Under the pieces are notes generated by a model, which did no database searches, was not told where the DNA came from, and worked only from the letters and a program-made list of their open reading frames with translations. Of a stretch of DNA of 47,145 nt, positions 8,833 through 17,070 are shown piece after piece. The position numbers and the translations under genes are program-made. The stretch spans positions 1-47,145 of the forward strand of contig NZ_VFSV01000027.1 of assembly GCF_007004065.1 (NCBI RefSeq), given 5' to 3'. This stretch comes from Palleronia caenipelagi (GTDB lineage: Bacteria > Pseudomonadota > Alphaproteobacteria > Rhodobacterales > Rhodobacteraceae). How positions within the stretch are numbered: position 1 is the first letter of the stretch; each line of letters opens with the position of its first letter.

Positions 8833-8967
8833 TAGGGTCTCCGTCCGAACGGTGTGTCACTGTCCCTATGGTGGGCGCGACAGAGGCCAAGGGCAAGGGG
8901 GCCGTCCGTCGTATTTGCATGTTCGGGACGTCTTGAACCTGCCGGGCGGCGTGATAGCCATAGAGCC

Positions 8968-9759
8968 ATGCAAGATATTGATACGTCTGAGACCAAACTG
9001 ACCACGTTCCCCGACCTCACCGGGGCCTCCGTTTTCATTACCGGCGGCGGATCCGGGATCGGCGCCGACCTCACCCTCGGGTTCCTGAGGCAGGGCGCAA
9101 AGGTCGCCTTTATCGGGCGCAGCGACGCGGATGCGTTCGTCCGTCAGGCCGAGCGGGAAACCGGCAACAAACCGCTCTTCATTCAGAGCGACATCACCGA
9201 TCTGGAGGCCCTGCGCGGCGCCGTCGCTCAGGCCGAGGCTGCCCATGGCCCCGTCACCGTACTGGTGAACAACGCGGCTAACGATCAGCGCCATGAAACG
9301 CTTGAGGTGGACGAAGAGTTCTGGGACTGGTCCACATCAATCAACCTGAAGGCTTATTTCTTTGCCTGTCAGACGGTGATCCCGGGCATGCAAAAAGCTG
9401 GCGGCGGGGCGATCGTGAACATGACCTCGATCAGCTACATGATGGGGAACACGGGTTATCCGATCTACACCACCAGCAATTCCGGAATCAACGGAATGAC
9501 CCGTAGCATCGCCCGCGAATTCGGTCCGGACAAGATCCGCGTGAATGCCATCGCACCGGGTTGGGTGCTGACGCAGAAGCAACTCGATAAGTGGGCGACG
9601 CCCGACGCGCTGGCCGCCCATCTGGAGCGGCAATGCCTGAAAGAACACCTCAGCCCAGAGGATATCGTCGGCGCAACTCTCTTCCTCGCCTCATCGGCAT
9701 CGCGGATGATCACCGGACAATCCCTCGCCGTCGATGGGGGCGTGGTTGTTTCTGGTTAA
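8968..9759 (+). CDS. Short-chain dehydrogenase/reductase-fold protein with Asn in place of the catalytic Lys
   Basis: Classical SDR fold of 263 residues: nucleotide-binding TGGGSGIG near residue 25, NNAAND after strand 4, catalytic Ser154 (VNMTSISYM) and Tyr167. The active-site YxxxK reads YTTSN: codon AAT at 9478-9480 puts Asn at 171 where Lys is expected. The remainder (RVNAIAPGWVLT, ending VDGGVVVSG) is well conserved and closest in style to aldose 1-dehydrogenase or FabG-like SDRs. ATG 8968 was chosen because residues upstream of it are not SDR-like. Lysine loss usually lowers or abolishes oxidoreductase activity, so substrate and activity are open. It is isolated from its neighbours. Confidence 0.9.
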   Translation: MQDIDTSETKLTTFPDLTGASVFITGGGSGIGADLTLGFLRQGAKVAFIGRSDADAFVRQAERETGNKPLFIQSDITDLEALRGAVAQAEAAHGPVTVLVNNAANDQRHETLEVDEEFWDWSTSINLKAYFFACQTVIPGMQKAGGGAIVNMTSISYMMGNTGYPIYTTSNSGINGMTRSIAREFGPDKIRVNAIAPGWVLTQKQLDKWATPDALAAHLERQCLKEHLSPEDIVGATLFLASSASRMITGQSLAVDGGVVVSG

Positions 9760-9900
9760 GCGAACAATAGCCCTAACGGCTAGGTTTTCATCAATTCGGC
9801 TGTCGAACACAGTTTAACCAGGTAAACGGTTGTGCTAACGGCCATACGCATTCTGCAAAGACATGCGCACACCCGTTCAGGTAACGTTAGGCATTGAGTT

Positions 9901-10902
9901 ATGGCGAAAATTAAAACGGCCCCTGAATTCGACATCGTTCTAATCGGACAAAAAGGCCGGGTCGGCTACGAGGCGGGGCTGTTCGTCGCCAGCCTGCGCC
10001 AGTCCGATCCGGATTTCGCGGGCCGCGTCATCATCCTTGAGCCACAGGAAGGTGGCGCCTGGGCAGAAGATCCCCGGATGCCGGAAGACCTCCGCGAGCT
10101 TTTCACCGGGACGCTTGATGCAGAGATCAGACCCTTCGACGCGAAGCACTTTGGTGCGCACTACCCGGTTGGAAACAAGATCGAAGGTTTGCAAGCCCTC
10201 GACGCGGACCGTCCCTTTGTGTTTTTCGACAGCGACACTCTTGTCACCGGCAAGATCAGCAAAATTGCCTTTGATTTTGATCGCCCCGCCGCCTCCATGC
10301 GCCGCATCGGAACCTGGCCTCAGCTCGAAATCTACGGACCGGGTTACAACGAGATCTGGGGAAGCCTGTATCGCAAAGCCGGCCTCGACTTTGAGGGCAG
10401 CCTCGATGTGTCTCAGCCCGACGAATACTGGGAACGATACCTGTACTTCAATGCCGGGTGGTTTTTCGGCCGGTCAGGTCCGGAATTTGGCGAGCTGTTT
10501 CTCAAGCACGCGTTGATGATCCGGGACAATCCCACCGAGGAATCGTTGCTGCAGGAGCTCAACCCTTGGCTTGACCAGGCGGCTCTTCCTCTGACGATCC
10601 ATGCGCTGGGCGGCGGGCGACCGGGACCCGAACTGGCGGGGCTCGACGGTGACATCACCACCCATTACCGCACCTTTCCGCTGCTCTATGCCCGTGAAAG
10701 CGACGCGGCCGTGGCCGCCGCCGAAGCGGCCATGAGCTCGAACAAAGTGAAAAAGGTTCTTAAACAGCATGAGCCGATTTTGCGGTTTGTTCTGCAGAAC
10801 AAGGGGCAGAAGGCGCGCAAAATGTTTGATCAGGCCAATCTCCCTCGCAAAGAGCAGGCGATCCGCAACCGTTTAAAATCTGCCAATCTCTGGATGCGGT
10901 GA
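9901..10902 (+). CDS. GT-A-like glycosyltransferase, probably polysaccharide-related
   Basis: Cytosolic protein of 333 residues. It opens with FDIVLIGQKGRVGYEAGLFV (nucleotide-sugar-fold-like), carries PFVFFDSDTLVTG near residue 110 with a DxD-type motif expected to bind metal and nucleotide sugar, and YLYFNAGWFFGRSGPEF, a layout seen in GT8-like and related transferases. The last about 70 residues are basic and helical. It stands 43 nt before kdsD-kdsB-kdsA on the same strand, so a role in building a Kdo-containing surface glycan is a reasonable inference. Acceptor and donor are unknown. Confidence 0.7.
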   Translation: MAKIKTAPEFDIVLIGQKGRVGYEAGLFVASLRQSDPDFAGRVIILEPQEGGAWAEDPRMPEDLRELFTGTLDAEIRPFDAKHFGAHYPVGNKIEGLQALDADRPFVFFDSDTLVTGKISKIAFDFDRPAASMRRIGTWPQLEIYGPGYNEIWGSLYRKAGLDFEGSLDVSQPDEYWERYLYFNAGWFFGRSGPEFGELFLKHALMIRDNPTEESLLQELNPWLDQAALPLTIHALGGGRPGPELAGLDGDITTHYRTFPLLYARESDAAVAAAEAAMSSNKVKKVLKQHEPILRFVLQNKGQKARKMFDQANLPRKEQAIRNRLKSANLWMR

Positions 10903-10945
10903 CGGCACGCTTGCCCGAGCGGCTCCGGCCCTCTAGAGCAACCTC

Positions 10946-11902
10946 ATGACCGACGAAAACATCATTGCCGCCGCCCGTCAGCTCCTGACGACTGAGGCCG
11001 ACGCACTGGCCGCGCTCAGCCGCACGCTGCCCGACGACTTTGCCGCTGCCGTGACCGCGATCAAAGCGTCTGAAGGCCAGGTCGTCGTCGCCGGCGTCGG
11101 AAAATCCGGGCATATCGGTCGTAAGATCGCGGCAACACTCGCGTCGACCGGTACCCCGGCAATCTTCGTGCACCCGACCGAGGCCAGCCACGGAGATCTT
11201 GGGATGATCCGGGCACAGGATATTTGCCTGTTGATCTCGAATTCCGGCGAGACGTCTGAACTGGGCGATCTGCTCGCCTATTGCCGCCGGTTCGACATCC
11301 CGATGATCGGACTCTCAAGCCGTCCCGACTCGACGCTGATGCAGGCCGCCACCTATCGGCTGACCCTGCCCCAGATGCCGGAGGCCTGCCCCATGGGCCT
11401 CGCGCCGACGACCTCAACGACCATGACGCTCGCGCTGGGCGACGCACTGGCCGTTGCACTTATGGAAGTCCGGGGCTTTACCGCCGAGATCTTCTCGGTT
11501 TTTCATCCGGGCGGCAAACTCGGTGCCCAATTGGCGCGAGTGCGTCAGCTTATGCATGACGGCGAGGATTTGCCGGTTGTGAGCGCCCAAACCCCGATGA
11601 GCGACGCGCTGATCGAGATGACATCCAAAGGGTTCGGGGTGGCCGCCGTCGTCGCCCCCGACGGATCGCTGACAGGCGTCGTCACCGATGGCGACCTGCG
11701 CCGCAACATGGACGGCCTGCTGGATCGCAAGGCCGGGGATGTGGCCACCAAATCACCGGTCACAGTCGCGCCAGACATGCTCGCCGCCGAAGCGATGGCC
11801 ATCCTGCAAAAGCATCGTATTTCCGCCCTGATTGTCACGGATGGAGGCACTCCACTCGGCGTTTTGCACCTCCATGACCTCCTGCGCGCCGGAGTCGCCT
11901 GA
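10946..11902 (+). CDS. kdsD: Arabinose-5-phosphate isomerase (KdsD/KpsF/GutQ family)
   Basis: Converts ribulose-5-phosphate to arabinose-5-phosphate, first step of Kdo synthesis. An N-terminal SIS domain (VVVAGVGKSGHIGRKIAATLASTG, then HPTEASHGDLGM and LLISNSGETSEL) is followed by two CBS domains in the last about 120 residues. The 318 residues fit the family (E. coli KdsD 328). The stop TGA abuts the kdsB ATG with no gap (11900-11905), and kdsA follows, so the whole Kdo supply route is in one cluster. Family paralogues (KpsF for capsule) cannot be told apart by sequence alone. Confidence 0.95.
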   Translation: MTDENIIAAARQLLTTEADALAALSRTLPDDFAAAVTAIKASEGQVVVAGVGKSGHIGRKIAATLASTGTPAIFVHPTEASHGDLGMIRAQDICLLISNSGETSELGDLLAYCRRFDIPMIGLSSRPDSTLMQAATYRLTLPQMPEACPMGLAPTTSTTMTLALGDALAVALMEVRGFTAEIFSVFHPGGKLGAQLARVRQLMHDGEDLPVVSAQTPMSDALIEMTSKGFGVAAVVAPDGSLTGVVTDGDLRRNMDGLLDRKAGDVATKSPVTVAPDMLAAEAMAILQKHRISALIVTDGGTPLGVLHLHDLLRAGVA

Positions 11903-12697
11903 ATGAAAACCGCCATCCTGATCCCCGCCCGTTTCGCCTCGACCCGCTACCCGGGCAAACCGTTGGCCAAACTGAACCTGCCCGATGGCAGTCGTAAATC
12001 CCTGATCCGCATGACATGGGAAGCGGCACAGGAGGTCGAGGGCGATCAGGAGATCTATGTCACGACCGATGACGACCGCATCCGCACCCATGCAGAGGGC
12101 TTTGGAGCCTCGGTCATCATGACGCCGGAGACCTGTCGCAACGGCACCGAGCGCTGCGCCGCCGCGCTGGAGGCCGCCGGGCTCGACTGCGACATTGTAG
12201 TAAACCTGCAGGGCGACGCCCCCCTGACGCCACCGTGGTTCGTCTCGGCCCTGATCGAGACAATGGCAGCCGGAGAGGCCCGGGTCGCCACCCCGGTCCT
12301 GCGCTGCGATGAAACCACTTACAATCACTTTGTCGAAGATCGACGCGAGGGTCGCGTGGGCGGCACGACTGCCGTTTTCGGCACCGATCACCGCGCGCTC
12401 TACTTCTCTAAGGAAGTGATCCCCTGGCTTGACCCGGCAAAACTCGGCGATGCCGAAATCCCGGTTTTTCATCATGTGGGCGTCTACGTCTACACCCGCG
12501 AGGCCCTCGCGACCTACGGCACCCTGCCCGAGGGCCAGCTGGAAAAGCTGGAAGGGCTTGAACAGCTCCGCTTCGTCGAGAATGGCCTGCCCGTGACCTG
12601 CGTCGAAGTGGAGGGGCGCGGACGGGTCTTCTGGGAACTGAACAACCCCGGCGACATCCCCCGCATTGAACAGGCCCTGCGCGAGATGGCGGACTGA
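11903..12697 (+). CDS. kdsB: 3-deoxy-manno-octulosonate cytidylyltransferase
   Basis: Activates Kdo to CMP-Kdo using CTP; cytoplasmic. It is 264 residues. The nucleotide-binding start IPARFASTRYPGKPLA is typical, with TERCAAALE and NLQGDAPLTPP near the Mg-binding Asp and a KLGDAEIPVFHHVGVYVY segment. The start codon directly follows the kdsD stop, which suggests translational coupling. This variant has a longer first loop (LNLPDGSRKSLIRM) than E. coli KdsB, as in the capsule-linked KpsU-like enzymes of alphaproteobacteria. Confidence 0.95.
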   Translation: MKTAILIPARFASTRYPGKPLAKLNLPDGSRKSLIRMTWEAAQEVEGDQEIYVTTDDDRIRTHAEGFGASVIMTPETCRNGTERCAAALEAAGLDCDIVVNLQGDAPLTPPWFVSALIETMAAGEARVATPVLRCDETTYNHFVEDRREGRVGGTTAVFGTDHRALYFSKEVIPWLDPAKLGDAEIPVFHHVGVYVYTREALATYGTLPEGQLEKLEGLEQLRFVENGLPVTCVEVEGRGRVFWELNNPGDIPRIEQALREMAD

Positions 12698-12721
12698 CCG
12701 CCCCAGACTGAGGAACAGCAC

Positions 12722-13552
12722 ATGCCCGAGACCCGCATCGTCACCGTCGGCGACATTTCTATCGGCGGCAATAACCCCTTCGCGCTGATCGCAGGGCCGT
12801 GCCAACTCGAGTCGCTGGACCATGCCCGGATGATGGCCGAGCGCATCGCCGAGGCTTGCGCGCCAACCAGCACGCAGTTCATTTTCAAAGCCAGCTACGA
12901 CAAGGCCAACCGGTCCTCTCTGTCGAGCCAGCGCGGCCTTGGCATGGAAGAGGGCCTGTCAATTCTGTCGAAAATTGGCACCGAGTTCGGCTGCCCGACT
13001 CTCACTGACGTTCATCTGCCTGACCACTGCGCCCCGGCGGCCGAGGCCTGCGATGTCCTGCAAATTCCGGCCTTCCTCTGCCGCCAGACCGACCTCCTGC
13101 TCGCAGCAGGTGAAACCGGCGCTGCGATCAACGTGAAAAAGGGTCAATTCCTCGCGCCCTGGGACATGAGCAATGTTGCCGCGAAAATCGCCTCCACCGG
13201 CAATGAGCGGATCATGCTCTGCGATCGTGGGACTTCTTTCGGCTACAATACGCTGGTCTCGGATTTCCGCGGCCTCCCGATCATGGCGCAGACGGGCTAT
13301 CCGGTCGTCTTCGACGCCACCCATTCCGTTCAACAGCCCGGTGGTCAGGGGACCACCACCGGTGGCCAGCGCGAATTCGCCCCCGTCCTCGCCCGTGCCG
13401 CCTGTGCCGTTGGCGTCTCTGCCCTGTTTATCGAGACCCATCAGGATCCCGACAACGCCCCCTCCGACGGACCTAATATGATCCCGATCGAGGAAATGAG
13501 CGACCTCATCGCCAAACTCCGCGCCATCGATGATCTGATGAAGGGCAACTGA
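12722..13552 (+). CDS. kdsA: 3-deoxy-8-phosphooctulonate synthase
   Basis: Condenses arabinose-5-phosphate with phosphoenolpyruvate to Kdo-8-phosphate. The 276-residue protein shows [26 protein letters not shown], the barrel motif [14 protein letters not shown] and [16 protein letters not shown] seven nt before ATG 12722 is a good ribosome site. It is the last gene of the Kdo cluster; a stem-loop with T tract follows at 13595-13638. The Kdo-8-phosphate phosphatase (KdsC) is not present in the window. Confidence 0.97.
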   Translation: MPETRIVTVGDISIGGNNPFALIAGPCQLESLDHARMMAERIAEACAPTSTQFIFKASYDKANRSSLSSQRGLGMEEGLSILSKIGTEFGCPTLTDVHLPDHCAPAAEACDVLQIPAFLCRQTDLLLAAGETGAAINVKKGQFLAPWDMSNVAAKIASTGNERIMLCDRGTSFGYNTLVSDFRGLPIMAQTGYPVVFDATHSVQQPGGQGTTTGGQREFAPVLARAACAVGVSALFIETHQDPDNAPSDGPNMIPIEEMSDLIAKLRAIDDLMKGN

Positions 13553-13594
13553 TCAAAGATCAGCGCTCGCGTCCGCCGTCGCAGGGTATTTGTG

Positions 13595-13638
13595 AACACA
13601 AGGAAGACAGAGCTTCGCCGTGATTTCTTTGTGTTTTT
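13595..13638 (+). terminator. Probable intrinsic terminator after kdsA
   Basis: An 11-bp stem, AACACAAGGAA (13595-13605) with TTCTTTGTGTT (13625-13635), including one G-U pair, runs into a T tract (13634-13638). It lies 43 nt past the kdsA stop. The stem is AT-rich and the loop long (19 nt), so strength is uncertain. Confidence 0.5.
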
Positions 13639-13663
13639 AGATACCCCGTTCCCCGACAACGTG

Positions 13664-13686
13664 TCCCGCGCGACGACGGCGCGGGA
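13664..13686. repeat. Perfect GC-rich inverted repeat between convergent kdsA and proS
   Basis: TCCCGCGC (13664-13671) and GCGCGGGA (13679-13686) flank a 7-nt loop, forming a perfect 8-bp stem. No T tract follows on either strand. It may help end proS transcription with Rho or protect mRNA 3' ends. Confidence 0.5.
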
Positions 13687-13714
13687 GCGATGTACTTGAT
13701 GTACTTAAAGTATC

Positions 13715-15049
13715 TCAAACGCTGTAGATTTGTCCGATCCGGTCGATGGCGGCCTCGAGCGACATTTCCTCGCTCTCGCCGGTGCGCCGGTTGGTCAATT
13801 CGACGACGCCGGTCTTCAGGCCGCGCGGGCCCACGGTGATCCTCCAGGGGAGACCGATCAGATCCATGGTGGCAAACTTTGCGCCAGCGCGTTCTTCGCG
13901 GTCGTCGTAGAGCGGGTCGAGACCCTTTGCGATCAGCGCCTGCTCCAGTCGCTCGCAAGCCGCGTCACAATCGCTGTCGCCCTGCCGCAGGTTCACGATG
14001 CCGCAATGGAACGGGGTCACGCCTTCGGGCCAGATGATGCCGTTCTCGTCATGGCTGGCCTCGATGATCGCGCCCAGCAGACGCGACACGCCAATCCCGT
14101 GGGAGCCCATATGGACCGGCACCCGCTCGCCTTCGGCAGTGGAGACGACAGCACCCATGGCCTCGGAGTATTTCGTGCCGAAATAGAAGATCTGCCCCAC
14201 CTCGATGCCACGCGCGGTGCGGCGGCGCTCTTCGGGGACCTCGGCGAAAACCGCCTCGTCATGGGTTTCATCGGTGCGGGCGTAGCGGGAGGTGAATTCC
14301 TCAAGCACGGCCTGACACTGCTCGACCGAATCGTAATCGATCTCCCGATCGCCAAAACGCAGATCGGTGATCTCGCTGTCGTAGAAGACCTCGGATTCCC
14401 CGGTTTCAGCCAGCACCAGAAATTCATGGGTGTAGTCGCCGCCAATTGGACCACCATCGGCGCGCATGGGGATGGCTTGCAGGCCCATACGCTCATAGCT
14501 GCGCAGGTAACTCACCAGATGGCGGTTATAGGCGTGGAGCGCGTCTTCCTTGGTCAGGTCGAAGTTGTAGCCATCCTTCATATAGAATTCGCGGCCCCGC
14601 ATGACGCCAAAGCGCGGGCGGACCTCATCGCGGAATTTCCACTGGATGTGGTAGAGGGTCAGAGGGAGGTCCTTGTAGCTCGTCACGTGGCTGCGGAAAA
14701 TGTCGGTGATCATCTCCTCATTCGTGGGACCGTAAAGCATGTCGCGGTCATGGCGGTCGCGGATGCGCAGCATTTCCGGGCCGTAGGCATCGTAGCGGCC
14801 GGACTCGCGCCAGAGCTCTGCCGATTGCAGGGTCGGCATGAGCATCGGAATATGACCGGCGCGCTGCTGCTCCTCGTGGACGATCTGCTCGATCTTTTTC
14901 AAAACCTTGAAGCCCAGCGGCAGCCAGGAATAAATCCCGGCACTGGCTTGTTTGATCATCCCGGCGCGCAGCATCAGGCGGTGGCTGGCGATCTGCGCCT
15001 CGGCGGGCGTTTCCTTCAGGACGGGCAGAAAATAGCGGCTGAGGCGCAT
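13715..15049 (-). CDS. proS: Prolyl-tRNA synthetase, compact alphaproteobacterial type
   Basis: Charges tRNA-Pro; class II synthetase. The 444-residue protein has class II motif 1 ([20 protein letters not shown]), motif 2 ([20 protein letters not shown]), motif 3 ([17 protein letters not shown]) and a C-terminal anticodon-binding domain (about 345-444). Bacterial ProRS of the E. coli type is about 570 residues because of an editing domain inserted between motifs 2 and 3; here motif 2 and the following MKDGYNFDL region lead on without room for it, so cis-editing of Ala-tRNA-Pro is absent. This short form is usual in Rhodobacterales. It is convergent with kdsA. Confidence 0.97.
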   Translation of the reverse strand: MRLSRYFLPVLKETPAEAQIASHRLMLRAGMIKQASAGIYSWLPLGFKVLKKIEQIVHEEQQRAGHIPMLMPTLQSAELWRESGRYDAYGPEMLRIRDRHDRDMLYGPTNEEMITDIFRSHVTSYKDLPLTLYHIQWKFRDEVRPRFGVMRGREFYMKDGYNFDLTKEDALHAYNRHLVSYLRSYERMGLQAIPMRADGGPIGGDYTHEFLVLAETGESEVFYDSEITDLRFGDREIDYDSVEQCQAVLEEFTSRYARTDETHDEAVFAEVPEERRRTARGIEVGQIFYFGTKYSEAMGAVVSTAEGERVPVHMGSHGIGVSRLLGAIIEASHDENGIIWPEGVTPFHCGIVNLRQGDSDCDAACERLEQALIAKGLDPLYDDREERAGAKFATMDLIGLPWRITVGPRGLKTGVVELTNRRTGESEEMSLEAAIDRIGQIYSV

Positions 15050-15109
15050 GGGCGGGGCTCCGGGTCTGGTTTGCTCATTCGCTAGGCGATCCCGGTGCGT
15101 CCCGCAAGG

Positions 15110-15910
15110 CTACTCGCGCCAGTTCTCGGCCACCCAAGGGCTCGGACGGATAAAATGGCGCAGGTGGCTGAGAACACTGCCCTTGCGCTTGCCACGCCAG
15201 AGCGCCGCGATATGAGCGCGGGCCGAAGGCTGGCGATAGTCGCCATAGCGCCCCTCAATGGCGTTCTGCGGCGTCAGGTGACCAGCGAACAGGACCACGC
15301 GGGCGTCGCGGGGCAGCTTGGGTGCCAGCAGATAATTCAGCGGGAAAATACGGCGGCAGTCCCTGCGGAAATGCGCGACCCAGGCGCGCGGATAGAACTC
15401 AGGACCGCCGGGTGCCTCGCGGGTCACGAAGCGCTGCTCGTAGCGATATGTCTCGGCGATGGCCTGAGGATCGGCCTTGAACCGCTCCTGAAGCGGCAGG
15501 AGTCCGCCCACCGGGAACCGAAACACAGAGGTTTGTCCCAGCTTTTCCAGCAGGTTCGACGGGTTCCGAGCCAGCACGACCTTCTCCGGGGCGCCATATT
15601 CGAAAAGCGGATCAAGGGAGCCCGTGACGATCACGTCAAGATCGAGAAACAGCACCGGGCCGGACAAGTCCCCGAGCTTTGCCCCCCAGAGCCGCGATTT
15701 CGGCCAAATGCCGGTGCGGGTCCTCGGGATCTCATAGTCGATCTCCGGCAAGGGCTGGGTCTCGACCTCGGGGCGCATCCCCGAAGGATCATCGCAGAAA
15801 CAAACAAAACGGAAGGGCGGCGTGACATTTCGCGCCACGCCCGCATACAGGCGATTGACGTAGCGCGGACCGTATTTCGTGCCCCAGTTGATGCAGATGA
15901 TCTGTTTCAA
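15110..15910 (-). CDS. Putative glycosyltransferase with DxD motif
   Basis: Read from TTG 15910 it begins (M)KQIICINWGTKYGPRYVNRL and contains FRFVCFCDDPSG and the metal-binding VLFLDLDVIVTGSLDPLF (DLD), a GT-A-fold pattern like GT8-type transferases and family members next to capsule genes. TTG 15910 is preferred because GGGAGG lies 5 nt upstream and the homologous-looking region starts exactly there; an upstream ATG at 16060 would add 50 unrelated residues. That gives 266 residues. No signal peptide is seen. It follows proS's 5' side on the same strand and is divergent from the secreted protein at 16047. Donor and acceptor are unknown. Confidence 0.75.
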   Translation of the reverse strand: MKQIICINWGTKYGPRYVNRLYAGVARNVTPPFRFVCFCDDPSGMRPEVETQPLPEIDYEIPRTRTGIWPKSRLWGAKLGDLSGPVLFLDLDVIVTGSLDPLFEYGAPEKVVLARNPSNLLEKLGQTSVFRFPVGGLLPLQERFKADPQAIAETYRYEQRFVTREAPGGPEFYPRAWVAHFRRDCRRIFPLNYLLAPKLPRDARVVLFAGHLTPQNAIEGRYGDYRQPSARAHIAALWRGKRKGSVLSHLRHFIRPSPWVAENWRE

Positions 15911-16046
15911 GGGTGCCTCCCACGCCGTCCCACGGGTCTCTTGCCAGATCGAACGGGTCAATGACCAGTCCTCAGATACCGCACCCCCATGACAGAGCGG
16001 GCCTGACCATGTTATGTTTTGACAGGTGTATCGCAGGATCGTGACT

Positions 16047-16973
16047 GTGCAGAGTTCCACAACATCCCTATGGCAAGCACTGACTTCCGCATGTCTTTGC
16101 GCTGCCGCTGTATTTTCGTGCGGTGGGATGGGCGCATCGGCGCAGACCGCTGCTCAGCAAGAAACGACTTACGTCACACGACTTTTGCGTGAAGATCTGG
16201 CCAACTATCTCGACATGCTGGACGGGCGCGACCCGCTTGAGATCGAGGATCTGGGGGCGACCGCGTCCACGCGGATGACCTTTGAGCCCCTCGTCATGCA
16301 GGTTGCCCCTGTGCTGGGGGGGTGCAACTGCCGGGTCGTTTACGAACCCTATGACGTCCATACGCCTCACGCACGGACCATAGAGCAGGTACGCGCGGGC
16401 AGAGAGCTGACTCATGGGGTGGCCGGGTTTTCTGATGATAGCCGGTATGCCGAGGGAATTTGGCTCAGCGAACCGATTCTCGACCGTCAGGACTTCTATG
16501 TGGGGTTTTACACGCTCGAAGAGCGAACCGATGTGCTGGCCGTCACCGATTTCGCCGAGATCCGCAACCTGCGCTTTGGCGTGACGCGGACATGGGAGCT
16601 GGATCGTGACGTGATCGCGCAGTACGGGTTTCGGGAGCAGACCGCAGATAGCTGGCCCACTATTTTGCGCATGATTGCGGCGGGGCGGGCCGATGTGGTG
16701 CTGCAGCCGTTCGCGGCCTCTTCAGACGATCTGTCGTTTGAGGATGTCGCCAATGGCGCGCGTCTCAAGCCGATACCGGGGATGCGACTGCTATTTGGGC
16801 AGGGGCGCCATTTTATCGTTTCGCAAAACCATCCGGACGGCGCCGAGTTTCTGAAAGCGCTCAACCGCGGCATCGGGATTCTGCGCGATCAGGGCGTGCT
16901 CCGACGCGGCATGGCCCATGCGGGGGTCATTGCGCCCCAGACCGAGAGTTTCGAGATCTTCCCAGAGTTCTGA
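16047..16973 (+). CDS. Secreted solute-binding-like protein (SBP family 3/MoxJ-like), orphan
   Basis: An N-terminal signal peptide (LWQALTSACLCAAAVFSCGG..ASAQ) is followed by about 270 residues of periplasmic-binding-protein type II pattern: MTFEPLVMQVAPVLG, then GVAGFSDDSRYAEGIWLSEPILDRQDFYVGF and DFAEIRNLRFGVTRTWELDR, the layout of extracellular solute-binding proteins family 3, including those linked to quinoprotein dehydrogenases. No permease or ATPase gene is adjacent and no dehydrogenase is nearby, so it is an orphan. Start choice is uncertain among GTG 16026, 16041 and 16047; 16047 has AGGA 8 nt upstream. CNC in GGCNCRVV is an unusual close cysteine pair. Confidence 0.65.
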   Translation: MQSSTTSLWQALTSACLCAAAVFSCGGMGASAQTAAQQETTYVTRLLREDLANYLDMLDGRDPLEIEDLGATASTRMTFEPLVMQVAPVLGGCNCRVVYEPYDVHTPHARTIEQVRAGRELTHGVAGFSDDSRYAEGIWLSEPILDRQDFYVGFYTLEERTDVLAVTDFAEIRNLRFGVTRTWELDRDVIAQYGFREQTADSWPTILRMIAAGRADVVLQPFAASSDDLSFEDVANGARLKPIPGMRLLFGQGRHFIVSQNHPDGAEFLKALNRGIGILRDQGVLRRGMAHAGVIAPQTESFEIFPEF

Positions 16974-17070
16974 GCAGTCTGATTGGGACAGTCCTGGCGG
17001 TGCAGGTGCTCTTGCGCCTTGGCGCCCTACGTACCAAAACACCCCAGCAGCAAAAGGCGGATCCGTACCC

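Noticed and set aside
9766-9790. Terminator after the SDR gene (TAGCC-CTAAC-GGCTA then GGTTTT)
   Set aside because: The stem is only 5 bp and the T tract is short and displaced by GG; too weak to call.
9810-9830. TTAACC near 9815 resembling half of a CtrA box
   Set aside because: The second TTAA half is absent at the required spacing (AACG instead).
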